Shown here in pieces: positions 16,612-25,570 of a stretch of 38,962 nt of DNA. This stretch comes from a virus. A program made the translations under genes and the position numbers. How positions within the stretch are numbered: the stretch's first letter is position 1; every line of letters begins with the position of its first letter. The notes below the pieces were generated by a model. The model ran no database searches. It saw only the letters and a list, made by a program, of their open reading frames with translations, and was not told the DNA's origin. The stretch is taken from the IMG/VR virus record IMGVR_UViG_3300025585_000091, positions 1 to 38,962 of that record. The stretch is one strand, 5' to 3'.

Positions 16612-17321
16612 CACTTACCTCCCAACAAAGCCTTATACGCAGCCAACTGCTGCTCAATATCAGCCTGCTGCATAGCACCCTGAGCAGCCGTCTGACCACG
16701 CAACGCAGTCAACACATCCATAGCAGACATACCGCCAACATCAGCAGCAGACTGAGGGGCACCAAACGCCTGTAGCGTTTGTGCCTGAGCCTGCCTACGA
16801 GCAGCATCCGCAGCCGCATACTCATTAATCAACTTCGACAACTGATCACCAGCCGTACTGTATGCGCCAGCAATATTAGTACTAGCACCCTGCAATGCTT
16901 TCTGAACATCAGGCCACTTCATAGCACCAACACCAGAAACCCCACCACCGCCGCCACCACCACCACGGCGACTACCACCACCATCAGTATTATTATTGGC
17001 ACCAAGACCAAGCATCTTTAGAATGTCCTCCAAAGAATAACCAGTAGTAGGAACCATCCCTGCCAAAGCCGCATCACTCTGTTGAGCAAGATTCTGAACA
17101 TACCGTTCAGCCCGATCAGCAGTCATGTTCGGTGCAGTAGAACCCCGATACGGGGCAGGAGGCCCAGCCACAGGAGCAACTGGCGGTCTACGCTGTCCAG
17201 TAGAAGCAGAAACAGTAGAACGACTTTGAGGGTGCTTGATAGGAACATTCTGACCAGCAATATAAAACTTGCCAGTCAAAGGATCAACACCATTAAACGG
17301 AGGATTAATACCATAACCCAT
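16611..17321 (-). CDS. Gly-rich structural protein, putative internal virion protein (236 aa)
   Basis: Residues 1-60 are Pro-rich and extended; a run GGGSRRGGGGGGGG at about 115-130 forms a flexible linker; the C-terminal half is an Ala/Gln-rich helix bundle. The two-part structure joined by a glycine linker and the location between fibre and ejection genes suggest an internal virion protein. Its TGA overlaps the next ATG. Confidence 0.58.
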   Translation of the reverse strand: MGYGINPPFNGVDPLTGKFYIAGQNVPIKHPQSRSTVSASTGQRRPPVAPVAGPPAPYRGSTAPNMTADRAERYVQNLAQQSDAALAGMVPTTGYSLEDILKMLGLGANNNTDGGGSRRGGGGGGGGVSGVGAMKWPDVQKALQGASTNIAGAYSTAGDQLSKLINEYAAADAARRQAQAQTLQAFGAPQSAADVGGMSAMDVLTALRGQTAAQGAMQQADIEQQLAAYKALLGGK

Positions 17322-17333
17322 AACAGCCCCCTA

Positions 17334-17720
17334 TCAGACCTTCACACCAGAAGCCAAAGCCTGCTGCTTCAACTGTGCCAACAACTGCTCCAACTGAATC
17401 TTACGATCCAAATCCTCCTGCGTCCAACCAGCCTGCGCCTGAGCCGCAGCCAAATCAACATCCTGCAAACGACGCTGAAAATCGCCAGTGAACTCACCAA
17501 GTTTCTGACCGAAAACACCAGACTTGGTACCAGACCCCAAACGTGCAGCCCAGTTCCCAGTGAAACTGGGGAACTGGCGCACCATCTGCCTATTCAAATC
17601 AGACCGTTGACGACTAAACCGTTGCTGACCAAGCATACGGCCAGTCTGCTGAGCCAACCCCTGCTGCCCATAGTCAGACAACAACTTAGATTTCTGTGTG
17701 TTGTAATCAAACAGATTCAT
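17334..17720 (-). CDS. Small Gln-rich helical virion protein (128 aa)
   Basis: Starts MNLFDYNTQKSKLLSDYGQQGLAQQ; nearly all helical, rich in Gln and Arg, ends with a coiled coil (LDRKIQLEQLLAQLKQQ). It lies 12 bases upstream of the Gly-rich protein and 21 bases after the fibre gene. Probably an internal virion or tail-associated protein by position; family not recognised. Confidence 0.6.
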   Translation of the reverse strand: MNLFDYNTQKSKLLSDYGQQGLAQQTGRMLGQQRFSRQRSDLNRQMVRQFPSFTGNWAARLGSGTKSGVFGQKLGEFTGDFQRRLQDVDLAAAQAQAGWTQEDLDRKIQLEQLLAQLKQQALASGVKV

Positions 17721-17741
17721 ACAAATAACCCTCTTTCGTAA

Positions 17742-19004
17742 CTAGCCACAATCAGTTAAAACACCAACAGACCCAGCCTTCAACGTCACCGTCGAACCAT
17801 TTACCTCAGTACGGAACTGAAGTTGCAACGTTCCAGCCGCAGACGGCTGGACGTAACCTTCAATCATCCAAATATAGTCGGTATTTGCTGCAACGACCGA
17901 AGCAGAAGAAGCGATAGAACTCAACTGGTTAGCGGACGAATATGTATACATCTGGTCTGTACCAGCAGCAGCCTGCTGAATAGCAGCAGTCCAAAACGCA
18001 TACGTCACCGCAGGCCCAGTAAACGAAAACCCAATACCAGTCGTAGTAGCAGCAGAACTAAAACTACCAACAAACTTAAAATAGTACATCCTGCTAGACG
18101 ACAACGAAAACGACAAACCAGTAATATCAGTCAAAGTACCACTAGTAGCATTCGTTAACTGAGTAGTTCCCTTAGTCGCAGAAACAGGAGAAGAACCACC
18201 ACCCGCAGCAGCCCAAGTTCCATCCGCTCTAAGAAAGTTTGTTGTTCCACCACCAGAAGCAGGAACCAAACCCTTAAGAGCCGAAGTGAACGTGTTCAAC
18301 AATGCTGTAGCCTGAGTGGCTGACAAATCCTCCACATTGCCAGTACCAGCAGTAGTCCGCCCCTTAAAGGTTGCGGTAGCAACCGTAGCCAACTTGGTGT
18401 TATCCACAGCATTGTTACTGATATTGCCAGTAGCCACAGTGATCGGATCAGACCCACCATTTGTATGTGTAGCAGCATGAGCCGAAGGTGTACGACTGTT
18501 TGTCAACCGAGTGTCACTACCTTTAACAACCTCACCCACAGCAGCATCACCAGCAGCAGGAACGTTCAGCACCGCTGACGTTCCCAAACCAAGATTCGTT
18601 CTAGCCGTAGCAGCATTAGCCAAATCCGACAGGTTGCTGGCTTTCTGAGCAGCCCCAGTAATCCTGCTATCATCGCCAGCAGCAACAGTGCTAGCGATAG
18701 TTCCGACGTTCAGAACGGCGGCACCACCCAATCCAAGATTGGTGCGTGCCGTAGCAGCCGAAGCAATATCTGACAAATTGTTAGAACGCAACGTGTAACG
18801 TGCATCACCCCGAGTATCGTTATGATACTGAGAGTGATCGTCATCTCCCAAACCTGTCAGCAAACCGTGATCGGTAACACCGCCACCTCCACCGCCTCCG
18901 CTGACTCCTGCGATAGCAGTATCGACGTATTCACGCAGCCAAATGAACGCCCTCAACACGGGGGCGTTCAACTCGTTAGCATGCGGGATACGCTTAGCAA
19001 CCAT
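17742..19004 (-). CDS. Tail fibre protein with ATARTNLGLG repeats
   Basis: A 420-residue fibre. After a glycine run (about 36-42) comes GLLTGLGDDDHSQYHN, a common fibre-neck motif, then two copies of LSDIA(N)AATARTNLGLG...AVLNV with DDSRIT between, the repeat seen in trimeric phage fibre shafts. The C-terminal 130 residues form a beta-rich tip likely to contact the receptor. Start ATG 19004 overlaps the stop of the upstream fibre gene. Confidence 0.8.
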   Translation of the reverse strand: MVAKRIPHANELNAPVLRAFIWLREYVDTAIAGVSGGGGGGGVTDHGLLTGLGDDDHSQYHNDTRGDARYTLRSNNLSDIASAATARTNLGLGGAAVLNVGTIASTVAAGDDSRITGAAQKASNLSDLANAATARTNLGLGTSAVLNVPAAGDAAVGEVVKGSDTRLTNSRTPSAHAATHTNGGSDPITVATGNISNNAVDNTKLATVATATFKGRTTAGTGNVEDLSATQATALLNTFTSALKGLVPASGGGTTNFLRADGTWAAAGGGSSPVSATKGTTQLTNATSGTLTDITGLSFSLSSSRMYYFKFVGSFSSAATTTGIGFSFTGPAVTYAFWTAAIQQAAAGTDQMYTYSSANQLSSIASSASVVAANTDYIWMIEGYVQPSAAGTLQLQFRTEVNGSTVTLKAGSVGVLTDCG

Positions 19005-19747
19005 CAGTCACCAATACGCCTAACAACCACATTCGCATCAAATGTGATAGTGTTCGATGAACCATTCGTAAACTGAACAGTGAACGTGTTACCAGCAGCA
19101 AACGGAATCACATAGGTTTCACCAATATAGTTATTCAAATGCGTAGAAGCAGGCAAATAATAGTTTCCACTAGGAGCAATAATGTTACCATACGAACCGA
19201 AACCAGCAACAAACGTATTACCAGCAGTCTGCGTTAAACGAACAGTAACCGAATAAGTGCCAGCCTCAGGCATTGTAAACGTCGAACCACCAGCAGTAAA
19301 AAAGTTGTCCGTATCATAGTTCTCAGTAGCATACGTCAACGTAATCGTAGATGTAGGGCTAGAAGTACCAATAATGCCAGTTCCAGTAGCAGAAACACCC
19401 TGAGCACCAGAAACCAACTGCCATACCGACGTAGTAGCATTCCAAATACGGACACGCTGAGTGTCCGTTTCCCAAATCATCTGACCAGCAACAGGAGAAG
19501 CAGGACGAGTCGAAGAAGTCACAGAAGAAATCTTACGATCCACATACGCCTTACGAGCCAACTGGTTATCCGATGAAGGATCAGAAGCAGGCCCGCTAGG
19601 AACACTAGTGAAAGCCTTGGTGGCATCCAAATGCACAGCATTTGTATTAATCCAGTTCAGAATATCAGTAAAGTTCTGATCCACATTATCGGCAATAGCA
19701 GCAGTGCCAGCCTGAAAGTTGTAAGAAACAGTCACATTAGAAGCCAC
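19004..19747 (-). CDS. Fibre/appendage protein with C1q-like tip (247 aa)
   Basis: The N-terminus (about 1-75) includes NQLARKAYVDRKI, a segment typical of fibre attachment regions. The part FTMPEAGTYSVTVRLTQTAG to the end has the strand order of a C1q/TNF-type jelly roll found at trimeric fibre tips. It overlaps the start of the next fibre gene by one base. It may be a second fibre or a head/tail decoration. Confidence 0.68.
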   Translation of the reverse strand: MASNVTVSYNFQAGTAAIADNVDQNFTDILNWINTNAVHLDATKAFTSVPSGPASDPSSDNQLARKAYVDRKISSVTSSTRPASPVAGQMIWETDTQRVRIWNATTSVWQLVSGAQGVSATGTGIIGTSSPTSTITLTYATENYDTDNFFTAGGSTFTMPEAGTYSVTVRLTQTAGNTFVAGFGSYGNIIAPSGNYYLPASTHLNNYIGETYVIPFAAGNTFTVQFTNGSSNTITFDANVVVRRIGD

Positions 19748-19759
19748 AACACACCATCC

Positions 19760-21322
19760 TTAACGGTACGAACGAATATAGTACGGCAAAGTAACACTAT
19801 CAATCCACCACTTAGTAGCATGATCTCGCATCCTAAACTTAAACTGGATAGCATGCGACCTGCCCAAACTAGAAGTACGAGAAAACTCATAGGAAGGATC
19901 AGTGCCCTGCCAAGTAGCAGTATCCCAGTTAGAAGAACCCCACACCATGTCCCCTCTAGAAGCAAAGGTTATTGGAACATACACCGTCTTAACAGGATTT
20001 GACTCCAGAAAGTCATGATAGATTTCTACATTCAACGTGGCAGTATCACCACAGGCGACCGTCACATGAGGTCGCCGCCACTTCTTACGCAAACCAGCAT
20101 CCTGAGAAGAAAACCATGCAGTCTTATAGTAGGCATCAATCGGAGTAGAAACACCCAACACATCATCAACCTCCTGAGCAGGGTTCCCCATATCGAACAA
20201 ACCACCCGTAGAAGCCAATGTAAAAAACATTGCACTAGTAGAAGAAGCAGAACGCCACCAATACATACTTGTCGGAGCAAATCCCCACCTAGTCCAAGCA
20301 CCAGACTTGCCAACAGCAGGATCATACATAAACAAAGTACGAGAACCATCCGACTTCAACAACGAAACAAACAACTGGTTCTCAACCCACACCGCAAGAT
20401 TCGTAGTAGAAGTCTGAACAATAGAACCATCCAACACACCAGCAGTAATCCTATCACCAATCGGAACAACACCACGCCCATTATAGGCATACACATTCCC
20501 ATCAATCGACCACCAATAAGCCACACCAGCATTCGCAGTCACACAACTAGGAGCAGCAACACCAGCACCAGTAGCAATACGTTGCACCACAAACGAATCA
20601 CGATCATAACCATAGATCGCATACACGGCACGACGCTTAAACACCAGCAACGAATCCTTAAACGGCACCAACGCAGTAATCTGATCTGTCTCATCATCAG
20701 GATCAACATCAAAATAATCTGCCGCAGCAAAATCTTCAGGCTGCAACGGGTGCGACCAACGCACCCTAGACCTATAGCGGACACTAGATTCCACCGTGTC
20801 AGCCCAAAACATGTGACCCGAATGGTCACAAATAAGTCTAGCCAACGGCGCATTACCGCCCGTTGGCGCAGAATAGTTGTTATTCACAGTGTTCGTCAAT
20901 GTCGTAAACGCAGTACCATTCCAATAACGCATCAACAACGAACCACCATTCAACCAGTTCGCAAAATACAACTTGCTGTTCCACACCGCAGACGTAACAG
21001 ACCTAGACATATCGGCAGGCAATGTCGTAGCCACCGAAGTAAACACAGAACCAGTCCAAGTCCACAACGCCCCAGCATTATTAATACCCCACAACACCTC
21101 AGACCCAGCAGAAAACTGGCCGCCAATATAACCGCCAGACAACGTAGCCTGAGTAGAAGTAGTACGATAACCCTTACGGGACACAAAACCGCCACGGGCG
21201 TTGAACACAACATCCAAACAATCAGGTGACTCGTTCACGGCAAGATTCTGCCGTGATTGACGGTTATTCAAACCGCCAGTGAAATCGTTAAAGAACTGAA
21301 CAGCAAAACGATCCTGTGCCAT
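19760..21322 (-). CDS. Tail nozzle / tail tubular protein B-like beta-propeller (520 aa)
   Basis: Start ATG 21322 (MAQDRFAVQFFNDFTGGLN) is preferred over an upstream frame extension that overlaps the adaptor gene. The opening phrase with NESPDCLDVVFNARGGFVSRKGY is characteristic of podovirus nozzle proteins (T7 gp12, P22 gp10-like). The central region has repeated W/Y-rich strands of a beta-propeller. It follows the adaptor gene at once, the canonical order. It would form the lower end of the short tail. Confidence 0.75.
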   Translation of the reverse strand: MAQDRFAVQFFNDFTGGLNNRQSRQNLAVNESPDCLDVVFNARGGFVSRKGYRTTSTQATLSGGYIGGQFSAGSEVLWGINNAGALWTWTGSVFTSVATTLPADMSRSVTSAVWNSKLYFANWLNGGSLLMRYWNGTAFTTLTNTVNNNYSAPTGGNAPLARLICDHSGHMFWADTVESSVRYRSRVRWSHPLQPEDFAAADYFDVDPDDETDQITALVPFKDSLLVFKRRAVYAIYGYDRDSFVVQRIATGAGVAAPSCVTANAGVAYWWSIDGNVYAYNGRGVVPIGDRITAGVLDGSIVQTSTTNLAVWVENQLFVSLLKSDGSRTLFMYDPAVGKSGAWTRWGFAPTSMYWWRSASSTSAMFFTLASTGGLFDMGNPAQEVDDVLGVSTPIDAYYKTAWFSSQDAGLRKKWRRPHVTVACGDTATLNVEIYHDFLESNPVKTVYVPITFASRGDMVWGSSNWDTATWQGTDPSYEFSRTSSLGRSHAIQFKFRMRDHATKWWIDSVTLPYYIRSYR

Positions 21323-21323
21323 A

Positions 21324-22019
21324 TCACTCCAACATCCCACGAACCCAACGAGTAAAACTGGTAGGCACATAGTTTTGCCCACCCATCACATTGTTACGGG
21401 CACCAAAATCTTTGAACGACTCATTACGCACAAACCTATCAACCATCTGCTCATACTCACGCAAATAAGTACCAGACAACTGCAAATCTTCCTGCGACAT
21501 GAAATATGACGACAACATGTACCAAGCAATAGCCTCATGCAACACGGCAGGAAGATCAGGGATAGACCCAATACCTGCAGGCCAAGCAGCAGGAGAACGC
21601 AAACCACGCACCTTATACGTCTTACCAGTAGAAGAAGGTTTCGGATAGAGAGAAAGCACACCATTCTCCACCGTATACGCCGTAGCCACATCAGAAGTCA
21701 TACCAACAGGCGCACCATACGCCAAATCAGCATCCGATTTCGTCATAAAAATAAGACGACGACCCAACGTCGTCGTATCAACCACAGCAAAAACCTTATC
21801 CAAATCACCCGAAGGGATAGAAGTAAACGCATAATCCTGCTGACCAGCCACCGTAGTCAACGTATAAACAACCTGCAACAACGGAAAGTTAGTACGAGTA
21901 TGAATATCATTATAAGCAATACGGGCATAAGTTTCCAAAGTGTCATTCGTAACATCAGCACTATCAATGTCTGCATGTGCACGAACAAAAGTACACAACT
22001 GGTCAAAACTCATTGACAT
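21324..22019 (-). CDS. Head-tail adaptor / tail tubular protein A-like (231 aa)
   Basis: The pattern RIAYNDIHTRTNFPLLQ...YTLTTVAGQQDYAF, followed by beta strands and a C-terminal helical bundle with YMLSSYFM...LREYEQMVDRF, is that of podovirus adaptor (T7 gp11 / P22 gp4-like) proteins. It should form the dodecameric ring under the portal to which the nozzle binds. Position between capsid and nozzle genes agrees. Confidence 0.76.
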   Translation of the reverse strand: MSMSFDQLCTFVRAHADIDSADVTNDTLETYARIAYNDIHTRTNFPLLQVVYTLTTVAGQQDYAFTSIPSGDLDKVFAVVDTTTLGRRLIFMTKSDADLAYGAPVGMTSDVATAYTVENGVLSLYPKPSSTGKTYKVRGLRSPAAWPAGIGSIPDLPAVLHEAIAWYMLSSYFMSQEDLQLSGTYLREYEQMVDRFVRNESFKDFGARNNVMGGQNYVPTSFTRWVRGMLE

Positions 22020-22021
22020 AA

Positions 22022-22300
22022 CTAGCCCTCCTTCTTAGGCCGACCACGCTTCACAGTCGGCACATCCACCTCGGCAACAGCCTGCTCATACTCGTCAACC
22101 CACGAAAAATCTGAACCATCATCACCAGAATATGGAACAGCACCCTTCAAAGCCGACTCAACACCAACATCCTGCAACGGACGAATATCAAACCCAGCAG
22201 CCATAGCAGCCGAATCATACAACACCGCACCAGCCTTACTAGAAGCAGCCTGCCCTTTGAACGCATCAAACGAAACAGCACCCTTCCAAGTAACAGTCAT
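22022..22300 (-). CDS. Hypothetical late protein with basic tail (92 aa)
   Basis: Start at ATG 22300 (MTVTWKGAVSFDAFKG), next to the stop of the membrane protein gene. The first part reads as a short beta/alpha domain; the C-terminus ends KRGRPKKEG, an AT-hook-like basic motif that could touch DNA. Located between capsid and adaptor, so a minor head-completion protein is possible. Confidence 0.62.
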   Translation of the reverse strand: MTVTWKGAVSFDAFKGQAASSKAGAVLYDSAAMAAGFDIRPLQDVGVESALKGAVPYSGDDGSDFSWVDEYEQAVAEVDVPTVKRGRPKKEG

Positions 22301-22301
22301 A

Positions 22302-22490
22302 TCAGCCACTGATCTCATCCTTAGCATTCGGCACAACCCAAACCACCAGCGAAATAATCACAGCATTAATGATCGCCTCAACCGACCCAACATCCAACTT
22401 CACCCAACGATTCAACCCAGCCACAACCGCAGCAGCCAACGCTGCCGCAACAGCCTTACGAATCTTACGCACAGCCCCAAAAATTTCCAT
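22302..22490 (-). CDS. Small membrane protein, holin-like (62 aa)
   Basis: ATG 22490 (MEIFGAVRKIRKAVAAALAAAVVAG) with AAAGGAG upstream. Two hydrophobic segments (about 12-27 and 36-53), the second ending in VWVVPNA, resemble small holins of actinophages. It is embedded in the head gene cluster, away from the endolysin. The ATG sits inside TTTCTGATGGAAA, the same context as the start of the holin-like gene at 11758. With two candidate holins, one may be an antiholin. Confidence 0.62.
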   Translation of the reverse strand: MEIFGAVRKIRKAVAAALAAAVVAGLNRWVKLDVGSVEAIINAVIISLVVWVVPNAKDEISG

Positions 22491-22513
22491 CAGAAACTCC
22501 TTTATAAACAGAT

Positions 22514-22543
22514 GACGGGAGGGAGGCGAACCCCCCTCCCGTC
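22514..22543 (-). terminator. Strong hairpin after the capsid gene
   Basis: GACGGGAGGG (22514-22523) pairs perfectly with CCCTCCCGTC (22534-22543); two further G-C pairs can close a CGAA loop. On the minus strand it comes 25 bases after the capsid stop and is followed by TTTATAA rather than a long T-run. It probably works as a partial terminator or 3' stabiliser that sets capsid mRNA above the distal genes. Confidence 0.68.
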
Positions 22544-22567
22544 TATCAGACTGAACCGTATCAGGAC

Positions 22568-23506
22568 TCAGGGATTCCAAGTGGCACGGCCAAGGTAGCG
22601 ACGGCCATTCGTACCGAACGCACCATAGCAGGTGATAAGACCGTACTTAGCGTCACGGTCATACGGCTCCACGAAGCCACGGAACTTCATCCAGTTACCC
22701 GACAACACAGCCAACTTCACATGGCGGCTGTTGAGGAAGTACCAAGTGTTCGCAGGCATCAGATCGCTCCACACAACCTTCGACCCACGGTGCAGCAGGT
22801 TCGTGAAACCCGACTCCGCAGTCTTAGCATCGGTGAAACGCTGGTTCGGCTGCAACTTGCCCTCATAGTTTTCCCACAAGGTCTGAGTCGTGATCTGGAA
22901 ATCGCAAGCATCTCCACCATACGACACCGTGTTGTACGCCTTGGAATGCAAACCAAGGGTATAGGTAGCGGTGGTGGGAGCATACGACTGCCAGTAGGCA
23001 TAGGTGTTACCGTCAATACCGCCGCTGCTGCTGGTCGTACCGACAAGGTTCGGCAAACCGCCCCACGCCTTACCGTTCGACTCAGTACCGCTATACTGCA
23101 AGAATGCAGTCTCAAACTGCTCAGCAGCAGTCATCTCAGCGTTCTCCACCTTCGTCTGCAACAACTTGACAACCGCACGGTCACCACTGTTCTTCGCTTC
23201 CTCCATACCCGACATGGGGATAAAGATAGCAGCCTGCTTCCACTGGTATTCAGCAGCAGTGATCAGTTCCTCACCATGCACAGGAGTCAACGCATCGTAG
23301 CCCGAGTAGTACTGGAACGACGAGTTAGCCTTGTACTGGAGCGGGAACACAGCCGTCGAACCACCCTGAGCATCAATCTTCGCAGTGTTCTTCAACCAGT
23401 CAAGCGCAGCACTACGCTTAAAAATGTTGTCAACAGCCTTACCGCCCTCGGTGAAATACCGCTTCAGCGTAGTTGCAACAATGTTATCAAAGTTCGGGTT
23501 AGCCAT
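22568..23506 (-). CDS. Major capsid protein (HK97-like fold expected)
   Basis: A 312-residue protein directly after the scaffold gene and followed by a strong hairpin, the normal setting for the major capsid protein. Features in keeping: an N-terminal helical arm with TLKRYFTEGG, an E-loop-like region (FPLQYKANSSFQYYSGYDALTP), a central helix (AEMTAAEQFETAFLQYSG), and a C-terminal strand set (MKFRGFVEPYDRDAKYG). No N-terminal protease-cleaved domain is seen, matching a separate scaffold gene. It has low similarity by eye to any one well-known capsid. Confidence 0.82.
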   Translation of the reverse strand: MANPNFDNIVATTLKRYFTEGGKAVDNIFKRSAALDWLKNTAKIDAQGGSTAVFPLQYKANSSFQYYSGYDALTPVHGEELITAAEYQWKQAAIFIPMSGMEEAKNSGDRAVVKLLQTKVENAEMTAAEQFETAFLQYSGTESNGKAWGGLPNLVGTTSSSGGIDGNTYAYWQSYAPTTATYTLGLHSKAYNTVSYGGDACDFQITTQTLWENYEGKLQPNQRFTDAKTAESGFTNLLHRGSKVVWSDLMPANTWYFLNSRHVKLAVLSGNWMKFRGFVEPYDRDAKYGLITCYGAFGTNGRRYLGRATWNP

Positions 23507-23527
23507 TGTAACCTACCTTTCTAAAAA

Positions 23528-24445
23528 TTATGAACGTGTCTTTTCAACTTCATACGCAAAGATATCCTCAAAGGAATCAAAACGCTTCCAAGAATCATCA
23601 GCCTCCGCAGAAACCTTCGATGAACCCTTAGAAACCTTCTTGCTCGCATCCCGAGCCTGCTGCCTCTTAACAGCAGCAGCCTCAGCCTTAGCCTTAGCAG
23701 CCTCAGCCAACTTTGATTCCGATTCCATGTGGTCAATCTTCCACAACTTGTACGCCTTCTCCATCGACAAATTATTCTCAATAGCAATAGGCAACACAAC
23801 CATCGGATCAAAATCGGCATACTTTGCTTGCACCGATTCCAATTCGGATTGAACCTGCATACTCACCTTGTCACTAGCAAACTGTTGCGTCTGCTGACGC
23901 AACTGTGCCAACTCCTGCTGAGTACGCTTAAGTTCATCAACAATCGGCTTAACATCAGGATCAACCTCACCCCACGGATCAGATTCCTCCAGCAGACCCA
24001 ACTGTTCCTGAAGATACCTGATACTTCCAGCAGGATCAGTCCTGAAAGCCTCTTGCATATCACGCGCCCACTGCAACACCTGAGCATCCGCAGCAACCTG
24101 CTGCGTCTTACGAGTGTAATCAGCCTGACGCATGTAACCATTACGCAACTCTGACAACGGAACCTCAAAGGTTTCTCCGTTCACAGTAACAGCAACAGTT
24201 TTATCTTTGATAGAGTCAAAATCAAACACATCCTCGGGTGCATCATCCTCAGAAAGATCAGCCTCATCTTCTGAATCAATGTCCTCGTCAGTATCATCGA
24301 CCTCACTATCAACCGAAGTTTCCTCAGAAACTTCGTTATCGTCACCCAAATGAACAGTAGCGTTCTTGGACAACGAATCTTCTGTGACTTCCCCACCTCC
24401 GTCAGCCGCAGCCTCATCGAACATGGTCATCAAATCGTCACTCAT
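23528..24445 (-). CDS. Scaffolding protein
   Basis: A 305-residue acidic, helical protein: residues 1-80 are Asp/Glu-rich, about 90-120 hold an IKDKTVAVTVNGETFEVPLSEL beta segment common in phage scaffolds, followed by a long coiled coil and a basic Lys/Ala/Arg-rich C-terminus (about 250-285) able to bind capsid protein. Position just upstream of the capsid gene fits. A perfect palindrome GAAGTTTC/GAAACTTC (24315-24334) lies in its 5' part. Confidence 0.84.
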   Translation of the reverse strand: MSDDLMTMFDEAAADGGGEVTEDSLSKNATVHLGDDNEVSEETSVDSEVDDTDEDIDSEDEADLSEDDAPEDVFDFDSIKDKTVAVTVNGETFEVPLSELRNGYMRQADYTRKTQQVAADAQVLQWARDMQEAFRTDPAGSIRYLQEQLGLLEESDPWGEVDPDVKPIVDELKRTQQELAQLRQQTQQFASDKVSMQVQSELESVQAKYADFDPMVVLPIAIENNLSMEKAYKLWKIDHMESESKLAEAAKAKAEAAAVKRQQARDASKKVSKGSSKVSAEADDSWKRFDSFEDIFAYEVEKTRS

Positions 24446-24476
24446 TGTTTCCTTTCAGAATCCCAAACGGGGTGTT

Positions 24477-24752
24477 CTACCATTTAACTTTATCAGCCCA
24501 ATATGCCGCAGACATTTTACCCTTAGCAATATTAGAAGCATGCCTAGCCTTAAACGACTCACGCCGTTCACGATAAGCAGCAGATTCGCCAGCCTTCTTC
24601 GGAGAACCCGAAACACCTTGCTGACCAAACCTGATCAATTTTACCTTACTACCATCTTTCGCAAGCACAGCATGCGACTTCTTCGGATGGCTAGGAGTAC
24701 GTTTCGGCTTGTTATAGCCTGCAAACGTTTCCTTGCCACGCTTAATTGTCAT
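24477..24752 (-). CDS. Basic conserved phage protein (91 aa), DUF6321-like
   Basis: Reads MTIKRGKETFAGYNKPKRTPSHP...SFKARHASNIAKGKMSAAYWADKVKW. The end with FKARH...AYWA-x-KVKW is a conserved block of small structural proteins known from aquatic phages (DUF6321, from memory). Very basic, so it may bind packaged DNA or RNA. Lies between scaffold and other basic proteins of the head cluster. Confidence 0.66.
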   Translation of the reverse strand: MTIKRGKETFAGYNKPKRTPSHPKKSHAVLAKDGSKVKLIRFGQQGVSGSPKKAGESAAYRERRESFKARHASNIAKGKMSAAYWADKVKW

Positions 24753-24753
24753 A

Positions 24754-24870
24754 TCAATCTACAGTCTTGGCACGCTTCATCGGCTTAACCTTCTGCCGAG
24801 CCAACCCCGTAGGAGGCGACGGAGGATAAGACGACTTCTTCATAGCGACCTTAGGGGCCTTCTTCTTCAT
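24754..24870 (-). CDS. Very small basic protein (38 aa)
   Basis: ATG 24870 overlaps the stop of the upstream gene; opens MKKKAPKVAMKK and ends KPMKRAKTVD, with a Pro-rich centre. One of four adjacent Lys/Arg-rich small proteins in the head cluster, which could neutralise or condense packaged DNA. Too short to assign. Confidence 0.58.
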   Translation of the reverse strand: MKKKAPKVAMKKSSYPPSPPTGLARQKVKPMKRAKTVD

Positions 24871-25046
24871 TTAGCCACACCCTTCACACGCTTCAAACGA
24901 GGATTAGCCCGCTTTGCAGCAGGACTAGCCTTACGGGCACCAGCCGCCAAAATCGCACCAGCACGATCCATCGAAATCCCCTGCTTCTTAGCAATCGACT
25001 TCTGAACCGCCTTAAACCCACGATGCGCCTTCTTGGCGGCAACCAT
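24867..25046 (-). CDS. Basic, histone-like small protein (59 aa)
   Basis: ATG 25046 is used, within a TGATG overlap; a GTG one codon upstream is possible. The composition is Lys/Arg/Ala-rich (AKKAHRGFKAVQKSIAKKQ...RKASPAAKRANPRLKRVKG), resembling histone-H1-like tails. Likely a DNA-binding virion component by composition and location only. Confidence 0.6.
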   Translation of the reverse strand: MVAAKKAHRGFKAVQKSIAKKQGISMDRAGAILAAGARKASPAAKRANPRLKRVKGVAK

Positions 25047-25186
25047 CACGAACCCTTAACCTTGCCACCCAAACGCAACTTCTTGAAATGCGAAGGCGTA
25101 TGAGCATCAATATGGGTATGGGCAGGCGAATCACGCCACGCCTGCTGCGGTGAATTCTTCACCTTTGGAGCCTTAAAACCCTTCAT
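25046..25186 (-). CDS. Small His/Lys-rich protein (46 aa)
   Basis: ATG 25186 to TGA 25046-25048. MKGFKAPKVKNSPQQAWRD is followed by AHTHIDAHTPSH, a histidine-rich stretch that could bind metal, and a basic end. The start motif MKGFKAPK echoes MKKKAPK of the neighbouring 38-residue protein. Function unknown. Confidence 0.58.
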   Translation of the reverse strand: MKGFKAPKVKNSPQQAWRDSPAHTHIDAHTPSHFKKLRLGGKVKGS

Positions 25187-25190
25187 GATA

Positions 25191-25541
25191 TCAGACGAAA
25201 GCAAACCAAGTGCTGACACCCGAGGCTTCCGAAACCTTCACAATCTTACGGGTAGCGTTCTGAGCAGCAGTAGCAGTACCAGTCAACACATCACTACCAG
25301 TCTTAGCGACCGTCACACCACCAGCACCATTGCTAAAAATCGTGATGATCGTCCCAACAGGGAACGAAACCGACGAAGTAGCAGGAATCGTCACAGTAGT
25401 TGCGCCAGCAGCACTGCAAGTAATAAATGCGTCAACGTCAGCAAGGGTCAAAGTATCCGAGGTGCCAGTAACGTTACGATAGGTTGCACGCTTTGAAAAA
25501 CGCTCGTCTGCCAGACCCGACTGGTTATCACTATAAGCCAT
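25191..25541 (-). CDS. Head decoration/fibre-like beta protein (116 aa)
   Basis: After a polar N-terminus (about 1-25) comes a Thr/Ala/Val-rich repeat of short strands (DAFITCSAAGATTVTIPATSSVSFPVGTIITIF) similar to the capping domain of phage fibre and decoration proteins. Placed between portal and capsid clusters, so a capsid decoration or head fibre protein is the best guess. Confidence 0.6.
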   Translation of the reverse strand: MAYSDNQSGLADERFSKRATYRNVTGTSDTLTLADVDAFITCSAAGATTVTIPATSSVSFPVGTIITIFSNGAGGVTVAKTGSDVLTGTATAAQNATRKIVKVSEASGVSTWFAFV

Positions 25542-25570
25542 GATATCTCCTTAATTTACAAATAAAACGA

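Noticed and set aside
16930-16980. Microsatellite-like GCC/ACC run
   Set aside because: It encodes the polyglycine linker of a virion protein on the minus strand, so it is explained by the protein.
20015-21229. Plus-strand frame of 404 codons opposite the nozzle gene
   Set aside because: Shadow of a convincing structural gene; low-complexity Arg/Thr/Ile composition.
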